DNA of 64,000 nucleotides from Fagopyrum homotropicum (lineage: Eukaryota > Streptophyta > Magnoliopsida > Caryophyllales > Polygonaceae). How positions within the stretch are numbered: the first letter of the stretch is position 1; every line of letters begins with the position of its first letter. The DNA lies in NCBI GenBank assembly GCA_033239125.1, contig BSWB01000005.1:52684993-52748992 (forward strand). The letters run 5' to 3'. This document shows positions 1-11,100 of the stretch, one piece after another. Both the position numbers and the translations under genes were made by a program. The notes beneath the pieces are model-generated. The model made no database searches and was not told the DNA's origin. It saw nothing but the letters and a program-made list of their open reading frames with translations.

Positions 1-1112
1 GAACTCCAAGTCATGAGTCGGGTAGTTCTCCACATACGTCTTCAACTGTCTAGAAGCATATGCAATCACTCGACCCCGCTGCATCAAAACACATCCCAAG
101 CCTAACTTGGATGCGTCACTATAAACTACAAAATCATTTGTGCCCTCCGGTTGTGTTAAGATAAGAGCAAGAGTTAGTCTCCTCTGCAGCTCCTCAAAGC
201 TCTGAGTACACGGCTTGGACCATACAAAGCGGGTAGTCTTCCTCAACAGGCTGGTAAGTGGTCGGACAATCACTGAAAACCCTTCCACGAACCTACTGTA
301 ATATCCGGCTAAGCTAAGGAAGATGCGTACTTCCTTGACATTCGCCGGCGTCGTCCATGCTGCAATAGACTCAATCTTCACCGGGTCAACCATGATCCCC
401 TCGGCAGAAACAACATGACCCAAAAAGGCCATCTCAAACATCAAGAATTCGCACTTAGAGAGCTTGGCGTACAACTCTCTATCTTGTAGAACTTGCAAAA
501 ATGTCCTCAAATGTCCTGCATATTCCTCTCTGCTACGAGAGTACACGAGGATATCATCTATGAAGACCACCACAAACTGATCCAGAAAGTCGATGAATAT
601 ACCATTCATCAACTCCATAAAAACGGCGGGCGCATTTGAGAGCCCAAATGACATGACTACAAACTCGTAATGACCATATCGAGTCTGAAATGCCGTCTTA
701 CGGACATCCTACTCTCTCACCCTAATTTGGTGATATCTAGAACGCAAATCAATTTTGGAGAACAAAATCTCTCCTTGAAGTTGATCTAGCAGATTGTCAA
801 TACGGGGAAGTGGATACTTGTTCTTGATGGTCATATTGTTCAGTTCTCTATAATCGATACACAACCTCTTTCTTCCGTACGAAGAGGACATGTGCACCCC
901 AAGGGAAAACTCTAGGGCTTATGAAACCCTTCTCAGCCAACTCCTCGAATTGCTTCTTTAGCTCTAACAGCTCAACAGGCGCCATACGATATGGGGCCTT
1001 CGAGATCGGTCTCGACCTTAGCTCCAACTCTATGCCAAAATCCACATTCCGCTGTGGCGGGAAGCTGGATGGCTCGTCAAAAATGTCGGTGAACTCGCAC
1101 ACGACAAGAATA
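1..1112 (-). pseudogene. Ty3/gypsy pol fragment: reverse transcriptase and start of RNase H, running off the left edge
   Basis: Read on the minus strand, this is the reverse-transcriptase part of a Ty3/gypsy polyprotein. Visible blocks in order are a PYRMAPVEL segment (about 990-960), CIDYREL followed by KNKYPLPRID (about 870-800), FSKIDLRS (about 760), YGHYEFVVMSFGL (about 680-640), the catalytic block FIDDILVYSR (about 570-540) and an RNase H start with YSDASK near 120. The domain order and PR-RT spacing fit a chromovirus (Tekay/Del-like), which is inference. It is broken: the frame shifts near 890 just before CIDYREL, and a TAG stop lies at 707-709 between YHQIRVRE and the next block. Integrase would lie outside the window to the left. 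Confidence is high for the family and lower for the lineage. Confidence 0.9.
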
Positions 1113-1154
1113 TACTAGTAAAGCTGGACGCTCACCCTCCTTCATAGCATAACA

Positions 1155-1560
1155 CTAAAAGGCCTCACAACTGTGTGCAATCAGCCTCGCCGCTCGGACT
1201 GCGCTGATAATCGTACCAGATTTTCCGAGGTCCCAACCTCGGAAAACCTCAATTGGACCCATTGCGGTAGTGACCGACATGGCCCGTCTACCAATATCAA
1301 GAATCGCACCATGACGGTTCATCCATTCTATCCCCAAAATGACTTCCTCATGTTCTAATGACATGACAAATAAGTATACAAGCAACACACGAATCCCTAA
1401 CCAAATGGGATGATCACGTATCTCGCGGGTACCTCTGGCCCTACTACCATCGGGTAACCCTATAATGAAGGGTATCATCTCTATCATATCTAAACTCAAA
1501 TGCTCAACGCATGAATCGGAAATAAATGAGTGTGTAGCACCCGTATCAAACAAAACTCTA
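1155..1560 (-). pseudogene. Ty3/gypsy aspartic protease segment of the same polyprotein
   Basis: The minus-strand frame shows the retropepsin active-site block FDTGATHSFIS at its start, then a flap-like GLPDGSRA stretch and VILGIEWMNRHGA, which is the usual protease C-terminal block of gypsy elements. The protease cuts the Gag-Pol polyprotein. It lies between the gag zinc knuckles and the RT, as expected. The catalytic Asp-Thr-Gly is intact here, but the flanking gag and RT are broken, so the element is dead. Confidence 0.85.
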
Positions 1561-1616
1561 ACACGTAAACCATTAATCCAAATAGTACATGTAGCGGCTG
1601 GCGGCTCCTCAGCACT

Positions 1617-2992
1617 CTACAACTCAAAAACGCGAGCTTGTGCTCCTCTAGTATCCGTGGAACCTCTGCCACAACCTCTGCCTCTACTCGACCCTACACA
1701 GAACCCTGAGTAGCCGATTGATCTGGGACTCGCTATTGTTTCCCTTGATACGGAGACATCCTTTAACTGCCTCCGACAACACTGACAGGGGAAGAACCCT
1801 GTTGAGGTGACGACTTGCCCTAACGGCAATATACAGCTCGATGACCTGGCTTGCCACAAGAGAAGCAAGTCACTAGCGGTCGTGGGCACTCAGACCTCAT
1901 ACGTCCAAATTCTCCACAATTGAAGCACGGTCATCCCCCCTCTACAACTTGTGTAGTGGACGAATAACTTTGGCGTCTCTGCCTCCGTCTTGAACTTGAC
2001 GCTCCAACAACACCACTGGTCTGACCAGTCCTTTGTCTCTTCTCAGACCCACTGGTTTGAGAAGCTCTCCTATGCCCAGCTCACTCTCGCTCATAAGTAG
2101 AGGCTCCATCTTGATAATCAGCCAAAGAATCACAGTGAAAACCCACCATGTAGGAACGGGTACTCTCCCTCAGTCGGCGGGTGAACAGATACACGTGTTG
2201 GTCCTCAGGAGGTGTAGTTGTACCCAGTAGTGTCAACTCCTCTTGGAATCTCCGGATCGCCTCTACTATCGGCACATCCTCAAAACCAGCCTCAACGAAA
2301 TCCTGCAATTTCTCCCTTCTCAATGAGGTAGGGTAAAAATGCTCTCTGATCATACTCCTCATCTGATCATAGTTGGTGGCTCGACTCTGCATGGTCCTTC
2401 ATCACGGCTGGGCTAACTCACAAAATAGAGTTTGTACTAGCTCTATCCGTCTATCCTCTTGACATCTGATAGACTCCAAAGTTGAGTCTACATGTTCAAT
2501 CCACAGCTCGACCTCCAGGGCCACCTTTCTAGTGAAAGGGGGTACTCCCATCTAGTGAAAAACCTTCAACCAAGAATTGGGTCGCGGTTCTCTAGGCTCC
2601 TCATGAGCTCTCGCACTCTCAATAGCCCGTGCCGGTATGACAAGCACCTGTGTAGCTCAATGGGACATCTTAGATGATCCCTCGTGTGCTGGTAAATACG
2701 GGGCACGTCTACCTGCCCTGGCAACCTTCTCGACTCAACGAATATAAGTGCGGAACTCTAGTCCCCTCATCACGACATGGTCTGAATCGTCAGACTGCAC
2801 TGGTTGAGGTCTCTGCCTCGCTGCCATCCCGTACCCCGTCTCAAGAACGACACTCTCAACAATTTCCTCGTGCACATCCTCCACTACAGGCGGATCAGCA
2901 ATGGGAACCTATTCTTGACCTATCACTACCGAAGGAAGAGGGGGTCTACCTCTACCTCGTCCTACAATAGATGTTGCTCTAATCCGAGTCAT
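1617..2992 (-). pseudogene. Ty3/gypsy gag with two zinc knuckles, degraded
   Basis: The gag starts around 2992 with an Arg/Gly-rich N-terminus (GRGRGRPP) and soon meets a TAG stop. The capsid core is readable at about 2392-2081, with REHFYPTSLRREKLQDF followed by a segment ending GASTYERE. Two CCHC knuckles (CFNCGEFGRMRSEC and CFSCGKPGHRAVYC) lie at 1928-1822; these bind genomic RNA in the virus-like particle. Two adjacent Trp codons expected before the capsid block read TGA TGA (minus strand, 2404-2399). Several frameshifts are also present. It belongs to the same element as the protease and RT at 1-1560. Confidence 0.8.
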
Positions 2993-3071
2993 CTACGGTA
3001 TATACATATCTATCATATAAGAATAGCTAATATCGTATACATACATCAAGTCCACATATATAAGCAGTCTA

Positions 3072-3072
<1 letters not shown>

Positions 3073-3128
<56 letters not shown>
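3073..3128. repeat. (AT)n microsatellite in the gypsy leader
   Basis: An uninterrupted TA/AT dinucleotide run of about 55 bp lies between the gag start and the primer-binding site of the gypsy element. Confidence 0.95.
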
Positions 3129-3129
<1 letters not shown>

Positions 3130-3306
3130 CTAAACTGCTTGATCCATAGAAGGAGTGAGGACTTCACGTACATTCTGACCCAAATCGACTGTGAACAGGG
3201 TTTAAAACAAAAACTGCCTTTGAAAACTCATACCCCTTTTGGGTTTTGTTTATTTTATCTATTCGACCTTTATCACATATTGCAAGTGCCATTGTTGTCA
3301 ACCTAA

Positions 3307-3319
3307 GGCTCTGATACCA
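3307..3319 (-). other. Primer-binding site (tRNA-iMet type) of the gypsy element
   Basis: The plus strand reads GGCTCTGATACCA, so the minus strand reads TGGTATCAGAGCC, the usual complement of the initiator tRNA-Met 3' end. It lies four bases from the LTR edge (TGTAACA at 3324), which fixes the element as minus-strand oriented with its 5' LTR to the right. Confidence 0.9.
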
Positions 3320-3330
3320 ACTTTGTAACA

Positions 3331-4967
3331 TGATGACATAAATTATATGCCATTATAATCATGCATATTGTAGATGTTTTACCTCAATTTCCCTTGCATT
3401 CGGAGAGATTTGTGTACCTTTAAGGTTTACTTCATATATATTTCGAAAATAGAGGTCTACACGAGTTTTGGTTGAATTATAGGTAAATTCGATGGAATTG
3501 GAAGTAAAAGTAGAGCAAGGATCAGCTAAGGTCAATAGGAAAGCTTAAAGAACCTTTGAGGAGTCATGAAGAGCGAAGAAAGTGTGTAGATGAGTCATAC
3601 AAGGAAGGAAGGAAACAAGTCAAGAGGCGAGCAGTTACTGTTGTAAAAAATCGGGTGATTTATACATAAATTGGACGATTTTCCTGTAGGAAAAATCGGG
3701 CGAGTTACCCCTAGATCGACCGAGTTTTGCTTGTAACCGTCTAAAAAATATTACGCTCGAAAGCCATTGCTTTTGGGCTTGAGAAGTAATATGTCAAGCA
3801 ACCCATTAGTGAGGAAGTATACATTGGAACCCTAGGAACGAAAATCGGGGTTTCGCACAGTGGAAGATTTACAAGTTCTTACGGAATTGAAGATTCTTGG
3901 AGAAGAGGATTGAAGGAAAGGAACAAAAGTCAAGATTAAAGGAAGTTGTGAGATCTTTTGTTTCCTTTTTGTTATTGCGATTTGTGAACATATTGTTGAG
4001 TGCTTTGAGAGATTCTTTTGAAAGTTTGTAAAGTTTGATTACAAATTTGGAGATTCTTTGAGTTTTATGCAAAGTTTGGTTTTTATTTGATTTTCTTTAT
4101 TCAATCTTGATTTTGATTTAAAGATGAAAATGATTGGCCAAAAACCTTGTGATTCTAGGAAGAATAGTTGATGATTGAGGTTTAGATGATGATAGACTGA
4201 ACTCATTTAACCATTTGGACCCTGAGAGTTGAGATTTAACATTTGCGACACCGGAAAATCGGACTGTTCTTGAGCAAATCGGCCGAGTTTTCTTAGAACA
4301 TCCCGAGTTTTCCCTCTGACGTCCTTTAATTGCTTTATCCTTTAACCAAAGTTAAACCTTTCCTAAATCCTAACCTTGCCTAATCTTTTCTAACCCCTAT
4401 CCAAGTGTAAGAAGAGACTTTATCATTGATTCTTCACTTGGTAGTCTAAGTTTACAAATTTTGGGTAATAGAGAGACTCAACATCCTCTATTAAGGTTGA
4501 GTGTGCCTTTCATCCTTACCTTCGAGAGTCATATCCTTGAGTTCGGGTAGATAGTTTTGAGTGTTATTCCTTTCTTTGAGTACTCTTCTTGATGAGACTC
4601 AACATCCTTCGGGTTGAGAGCTTCTAAGTTGGGATAAGTGAGTAGTGGAACTTCATCGTACATTATTCCTTTCTTCGAAATACATAACCTTGGCAACGCC
4701 AAGTCTGTCCTTTGATCTTTAGAAGTGTCTTGAATCGAAAGCCGTAGTCGGATACTTGAATACTTCGAATAATTTGTCTCCTATATATTTGTAAAAGCTT
4801 TTACATCTTGCTAGATATTTTAAAACCGATTTTGTTCTCACCAAATCCCTGAGTTCGACTCTGGAATTTCTTGCCTTACTACAGCTGATCAGTACACTGC
4901 AGGTTCGCTTTTGCTTAAGTTCTGGATATAAATTTTAAAACTAGTGACGCACACTTTTGAGCGAATA
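3331..4967 (+). mobile_element. Solo LTR of an Athila-like element, plus orientation
   Basis: The 1637-bp sequence starts TGATGACATAAATT and ends GAGCGAATA (the usual terminal CA decayed to TA). It is flanked by the 5-bp direct repeat TAACA (3326-3330 and 4968-4972). Its landmarks match, in reverse complement, the two intact Athila LTRs further right: the start, an AGAGGTCTACAC block near 3448 and a GTGTACTGATCA-like block near 4885 (complement strand). There is no internal Athila sequence, so it is a solo LTR, presumably left by recombination between two LTRs. It is clearly older than the copy at 23734-35398. Confidence 0.85.
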
Positions 4968-6069
4968 TAACACCCCAAATCCGTAGGACTCAGAGCGTTA
5001 TTGGGTTAAGGCCTCACAATGGATCCTGACCGTAGCCTGACAACAAGTTCACTAGATCTTATAACAAGGCAAAAATAAACATAAAACATCGTTTATAAAA
5101 CATAAAATGTCAGGTATCATAACGTATACAAAACCCCACAGCCGAGTACAAAACATCCACAACATATACATAATCATCCCAAAAGCCCACAACACCTAAT
5201 GTACGGTAGTCCTCGGTTGATCACTCCTCTAGATTACTCTACAGTCCTCATAACCTGCAAAGGATCTATAACACGGTATGAAAACCGTTAGCTAACAATT
5301 CAAATATAAGATAATGCATAAGCACATACACACATCAAAATACTATAAACACTCAACATGCTATCACACATTTACCCATTTAATTATCTTTATAACGTTA
5401 TACACTCCAACCATATTTATAAATGTGACACGAGAAGTATATCATTCTCGCCTCTATGTACAATAGCCATCCTGGAGTGGCATCGGGCACACACCCCCGT
5501 AGGTCAAATAAATTGCGGAAGTGACGTATCCGGTCTGTATACCAAGTATGACATGACCTACCTCTCAGACTCTCTTAGGATGAAAGGAAAATGTTATCAC
5601 TACCACTACATGGGGGCTAATCATACGTCGCTAATAATCAATATCGCATGCTATGAAGCACATAACAATCACCACTCATGCATACATCCAATATAGGAAT
5701 GCAGCTAAGTAAGTCCTATGAACTTACCTCAATCTCAAGATAATATCAACCACGATCAAACTCCAACCCGTAGGAATGCTGCATAATAACAAGGCATAAA
5801 GAGGTGTCAAACCTCCTATCAATCAAAGGGATCACACCTAGACCCAAGGGATCCATAAGGATCATAAACATCGTATAAACCTCGAATAACATGCTAAACT
5901 TAAAGCCACATCAGGCATATATCCAACTTATGATATCATCATCAAACTCTCATCCATAACCTCTAACATGATCCTAAATCAAAGCCTAAGCCAAGGAAGG
6001 AAGAAAACTTACCAACACTTGGTAAGTTCTGAGGAAGGCGTAGGGGCGGCGACTCACATCCGCAAGGGC

Positions 6070-6490
6070 TAGGGGTGTAATACGAGCCGAACGAGCCGAG
6101 CATCGGCATGCTCAAGCTTGACTCGTTTATAAACGAGACGAGCCTCAAATTTATACGAGCTTTAAAATGTGCTCAAGCTTGGATCGTTAGAAAACGAATG
6201 AGCTCGAGTTGAGATTTTGACGAGCCAAGCCCGAGCCGAGCCTGAGTAGCTCGGCTTAAATAATGCTCCTATAGTGTTATTTTAGCCGAACGAGACGAGC
6301 TTTATCCGAACGAGCCGAGCATTGACATGCTCAATCTCGGCTCGTTTATAAATGAGCCGAGCCCGAGCCAAGCCTAAAACTTATACGAGCTTTAAATGTG
6401 CTCAAGCTTGAATCATTTAGAAAGTGAACGAGCTCGAGCCGAGCTTTTGGCGAGCCGAGCCCGAGTAACTTGTCTCATATTAGACCCCTA
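6070..6490. mobile_element. hAT-like MITE rich in CGAGCC/CTCGAG units
   Basis: A 421-bp element has 13-bp terminal inverted repeats: TAGGGGTGTAATA at the left and TATTAGACCCCTA at the right, with one mismatch. It is flanked by an 8-bp target duplication, GCAAGGGC (6062-6069) and GCAGGGGC (6491-6498), seven of eight identical. The interior repeats ACGAGCCGAGC, GCTCAAGCTTG and CTCGTTTATAAACGAG-like units. The TIR and 8-bp duplication are typical of hAT non-autonomous elements. It has no coding capacity and sits inside the gypsy LTR. Confidence 0.85.
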
Positions 6491-6907
6491 GCAGGGGCGG
6501 TGACATACACAGGCTGCGGGGCGGTGACGATGATCCGCAGGGACGGCGAGCTCGACAGAGGACAACTCTCAAGAGCTGTTCGATCCCTCTCTTTCTCCCC
6601 TTTCGTCTCCACCTCAAAGAGTCACACTTAGGCACTTCAACCTTTTTATATACATACATATACACATCCAAACATCCACCGCCCATCAACACATGATCCA
6701 ACTACATGATCAAGAAGGAAAGAAAGAAGAAGAAAGGAAGGAGAAGAGGAGGGGAAACCACTCACCACTTCTCTGATCAGGGTCAAAAGAAGAACATCAG
6801 CTGTAGATCTTCGACCGTTCACAACAATCATCCACAACCTCAAGACTTCAAACTCACTTGCAGCTTGGAAATGATACAAGATCAAACAAGAAGAAATCGA
6901 GGAAAGA

Positions 6908-6960
6908 AGGAAGAAGAAGAAGAAGAAGAAGAAGAAGAAGAAGAAGAAGAAGAAGAAGAG
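6908..6960. repeat. (GAA)n microsatellite
   Basis: A GAA trinucleotide run of about 50 bp. It creates long poly-Glu and, on the other strand, poly-Phe/Leu open frames that are not genes. Confidence 0.95.
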
Positions 6961-7249
6961 CGTGAGAAGGAGGAGATGAAGACGTTTGGAAATCAAACCC
7001 TTCATCAGAAGGAAGAAGGAGCAACCTTATAGAGGAAGGAAAGCCAAAAGTACGGTGAAGAGGTCAACAAAGACAGTTGAGACCGCCTTAGCCGCGGTTG
7101 CGGCTCGACAACACCACGCTTGTGGCAAGGTCAAGCGTGGTCGCAGCTAGCCTTATAAAGGAAGAGGATATTCCATACGACTTCCAATGATTTTGTGGAA
7201 TCTTGAACAACGCTAAATTGCACACAAGTCAGACAACACACAAAGCTGT

Positions 7250-8034
7250 AATAAATCCTAGGCCATGGAGAGAGGAAGAAAGAAACTTCGTTGAAATTAA
7301 ATTTTGTGCCAACATATTGATTATTGAGAGAGGAAGAAAGAACCCTTGTTGAAAGATCAAGGAAGGAGACTTACGCGAGGAACAACAAAATCTCCACTCG
7401 TATTAGTCGCTCTTCTGTTCTCGACATAAATGGAAACTCATGGCCATGGAGACTTAGGTTTGGGCATTGGAAAGGAGGAAAGAGTGAAGGAGGAAGGGGG
7501 AATCCATGGCAAATCGAGACTGAGAGAAGAAGAAAGAAACCTCATTGAAAGAGGAAGATTGAGTCGGCTAATGGTGCTTCGTGGAGACGTATCCAAAAAA
7601 AAGTCATATACAAAAAACAGGTATCTACAAAATCTAAAGGAGATAAAGACAGGTGTGTAAATAAGGGTAATAAAGAAAAAACTTCAACCTTTTTATTATT
7701 ATTTTTTTTTGAAGAGTTAATTAGAACACCGGTTCGATCGACTTTGCCGATCTACGGATCAGGTACTAAATCGTGGCCCATTGTTGGGGGATACCCTCCC
7801 AATATCAGTTCAACCTTTTTATGATAATAAGGAAGTAGTAATATAGAGTAGGGACGAACTTTTCCCAAGAAACTCCGAAGCGATTTCCGCACCAACTGAA
7901 ATAGTTCTTCGTAGTTCCCAAGCCCCTAGGTTTGTATTTACACGTTCCCAAGAAGAAGTAAAAATAAAATCACAATCAGTTACGTCTTCAGCCAGATGGC
8001 CAATCCAACGTCACCTAACCGCTGACTTATCCCC
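7250..8034. other. Intergenic DNA between the gypsy LTR and the SPL7 gene
   Basis: No gene is seen. Between 7262 and 7560 a purine-rich unit of the form GAGAGGAAGAAAGAAACYT followed by TTGAAA occurs three times (near 7270, 7326 and 7522). The rest, including 7690-7990, is unremarkable AT-rich plant DNA that presumably contains the distal promoter. Confidence 0.6.
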
Positions 8035-8165
8035 CACCGCTTCCTCTTTCCCCTCTCTCGCCCCTTCTTCTCTCCAATCGCCGCACCATTTCCTCCCTCT
8101 TTCTTCCAAATTTCCCAATTCATTTCTCATCTTAGGGTTATAGCATTTCGATTTCTAACAAACAG
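8035..8165 (+). promoter_or_regulatory. Pyrimidine-rich leader/core promoter of the SPL7-type gene
   Basis: Just upstream of the start codon lies a strongly C/T-rich stretch (about 8035-8110: repeated CTTCC, CTCTC, TCTTCT), followed by a short AT-rich leader to the ATG. Pyrimidine patches of this sort are common near plant transcription starts. No convincing TATA box is seen, and the exact start cannot be placed from sequence alone. Confidence 0.4.
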
Positions 8166-11100
8166 ATGAGCTCCTCTCCACCGCCTTTTCCTCCAATTCA
8201 ACCATCTACGGTTCCACCTATGGACCTCCCGGCGTTCACAGCCGGACCCGACGATCCATCGACGGTGCCGTTCGAGTGGAGCCAGCTCCTCGACTTAACC
8301 TTCGACGAACAGCTCTTCCTCCCACCCGACAACTCTCTCAGTCTTGAAGCTGAGTTGCCATCGGAGCTGCATCCCGCTGCTGCGGAGCTGGATGTGTCGG
8401 AACCGTCGTTGGATAGGGTGAGGAAGCGGGACCCGAGGCTGGTGTGTTCGAACTTCCTGGCAGGGAGGGTTCCCTGTGCGTGCCCGGAGTTGGATGCGAT
8501 GATGGAGGAGCAACAGGAGAAGGAGGAAGGTGGCCCCTGGAAGAAGCGGGTGAGGATTGCCAGGGGTGCCAAGGCCAAATGCCAGGTGTCTGATTGCAAG
8601 GCTGATATCAGTGAGCTCAAGGGGTATCATCGACGCCATAGGGTTTGTTTGAGGTGCGCGAATGCTACGTCGGTTCTGATCGACGGGGAGAGCAAACGAT
8701 ACTGTCAGCAGTGCGGCAAGTAAGTCGTACATAAATGTGTTTAATTATTTTTTTATATTTTAGTTTGCCGTCAGATGCTCGCCTTGATGTTTTACTTATG
8801 TTAAATGTTAAAAAGAAACGTCGATTGATCCAACTTCCAGACTAGTCACAGCTCTTAAGTACTATTGATTGGATATTAGCTAGTAGAAGTGGCTGCAACA
8901 GTCATATGAATTGTTGTTAGTCAGTTACCATCTGGACTGTAATCAAGCTAATTGCATATATAGAAATTAGAACTTGGAAACTAGATTGATCTTTTGGCTC
9001 ATTTTGCTAGAGATAGAGGAGGTGATGATATTTTGATTTGTAAGAGATTTTTTTATTCGGAAAGCCTTTTTCATCGTTACACTCTTGGTAAAGTTGATCA
9101 TAAACAATTAAATTTCAGACTTATGTTGATGATGTTTGTTTTTTTATAAAGTTCAAATGTTTAATAAGAATGTTGAGAAGATCAGGTAAGTAGCTTTTAA
9201 CTTTTAGATTGATGGGTTTTTGCCTTTTTGGGTAACTTTGCTGGAACACAAGCTTATTACTTATTAGGCATCAACTACTGTAAACTTAGTTTTTTGCCTT
9301 TTTAGTGTGCAAGATTTAGTTTTTGATCCATTGAAGTTTTAGTAATGGTGTGTTTGCTATGCATGTTGAAAAACTAGTTGGAGTTGAGATTTGAGTTGAA
9401 GCTGAGAAACTTAACAAAAAATAATGAGTTCAGGCTGAGAAACTTAAAAAGAATACGTTGAAGTTGAAATAGAGCAACACACCCTATTTGGTTAACAAAA
9501 ACTATAACCATACTCGCGCGGAGGTCACCCATCCTGAAATTGCTCCCGCACGAGAACTCCAGAGTTTTTTGTCCTCACTCGACACTGGAAAATAAGAATT
9601 CTTGTTGACATGAGTAACAACCCATCCTAAGTTAATCATAATTTGATGCGGGATTAAAATTTTTACTGGGTGTTACAACTTAAATAATATCTAACATATC
9701 TTAATTAGGTGGAACATAAATTATAAAATGTTGTTTGGCTGAACATAAATTAGATCTTATAGAAGCTTAATTAATATCTAATAAACTCCTCAAAACTTCA
9801 ACAACGCCTCCTATTTTAGAGTTTTTTTGTTTAAACTCCTTAACAAACTTCAACTAGTTATAATGACAGCCAAATGCAGTTTCTTAAGTGTTTAAACTCT
9901 TAAAACTTTCAATGAAAGTGCTTAGTAAACACACCCTTAAACTCCACTGGTGAAGTTTAAAACTCTACATGAATGGTTGAATCCTAAAAAAGTCCATTAA
10001 AAATTATAACGAATTGAGAGAGGGTAGATGAAATCCGACCACTAATTTATATATTCACATTTAGAAGCAACTTGCTACTTTTTGTTCAATCATGATCACT
10101 TGCCTTCTCTCTCGGTGCCCCATGTCCCCACTGGCTAGTGAAGAACTTCCAGTTTGCAAGAGACCCCATATTTGGTGAAGTTGTAGTCTTGAAAATCTGC
10201 GGTTATTGAAACTGAAAGTTAAGTAATTGTTTGCATTATTCATAGTCTCTCCTACTAAAGCTTGTATGCAACTCATAGAACATCTAGTCATCTATCCACT
10301 ACTTTTTGTTGTTGTCTTCCAAACATCACAAGCCTTGTCAGTTTTTCCCTAGTCTGATGATGATATATACTTGTATTGGATTCCACTTCATATGAACCCA
10401 TGACTCTGTGAGTTGAGGCAGCCAACTAGTATGGAATGTGCTGTCAACAACGGGAAGTGTTTGTCACAACTCACTGGATTTTTTTGCCTGCAGTGAGACT
10501 GTGTTGCTATGGGCATCAACTGTTAAGGATACCTATTATTAAGGATCTGATGTGCATACACTAATTTCAGTTTCACAGTTAAGAAGGTTCAAAGGCAAAT
10601 CTGAAGAGTGTCTTGTCCTTTCGCTGAATAAGCTATGTAGCTCTTTGGTTTGCAAAAGTAGTATAGAATTTCTAGAAGGTGGGTTTCTTTCAAAATCATT
10701 TGACTTAATTTTTACTTTCTTCTTAGATTTCATGAATTATCAGATTTCGACGAAGGTAAGCGTAGCTGTAGAAGAAAGTTAGAGCGACACAACAATAGGC
10801 GAAGGCGGAAGCCTATTGATTCCAGAGGAGCTGGTGATAAGGAACCTCAGTTGGATCTACTAGTTGAAGATATATCCTCTGACGAGGAAGCTGGAAAAGG
10901 TATTTTTTAGCCTTCATCAATGGTATAATTTTGATGACTTGGCGGTCATTCTTGTTTTTTTCCATTTTAGGAGAGTAAAGTGTGGTTTCTAACCTAGTAA
11001 GTTGGTTATCTATCTGCATCAGCAGGGAGCCTTTTGATCCTAAGAATGTAATTATATCAGGAATAAGCCCTTCCATACTTTAGGCAGGCACTTTACATGA

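Larger units (their letters stand above)
3324..7250 (-). mobile_element. 5' LTR of the gypsy element, split by two insertions; right end uncertain
   Basis: The LTR edge is TGTAACA at 3324-3330. It is interrupted by a solo Athila LTR and resumes at 4973 with CCCCAAATCC; joined, this gives the TGTAACACCCC end common in plant gypsy LTRs. On the minus strand the LTR therefore ends GGGGTGTTACA next to the primer-binding site. The body (4973-6061 and 6499 to about 7250) is non-coding, with a (GAA)n tract. A GAGGTAAGT motif on the minus strand near 5735 resembles one near 63119 in the right-hand LTR-like block. I could not place the outer end: the second LTR is outside the window, so no TSD check is possible. 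Confidence 0.65.
8720..10726 (+). other. Intron 1 of the SPL7-type gene
   Basis: A 2.0-kb intron that splits the second zinc site between the CQQC and the following His, the conserved intron position for SBP-box genes. It contains a cluster of transposon remnants at 9347-9938. Nothing else is recognised. Confidence 0.85.

Noticed and set aside
6646..7032. Long open frames with poly-Glu (plus) and poly-Phe (minus)
   Set aside because: They are produced by the (GAA)n microsatellite in a gypsy LTR and have no domain or start context.
7040..7770. GTAC words upstream of SPL7 as copper-response elements
   Set aside because: Only scattered single GTAC tetramers (near 7049 and 7758), the number expected by chance. 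No cluster supports autoregulation.
8198..8732. Minus-strand open frames opposite SPL7 exon 1
   Set aside because: They are antisense shadows of the GC-rich first exon.
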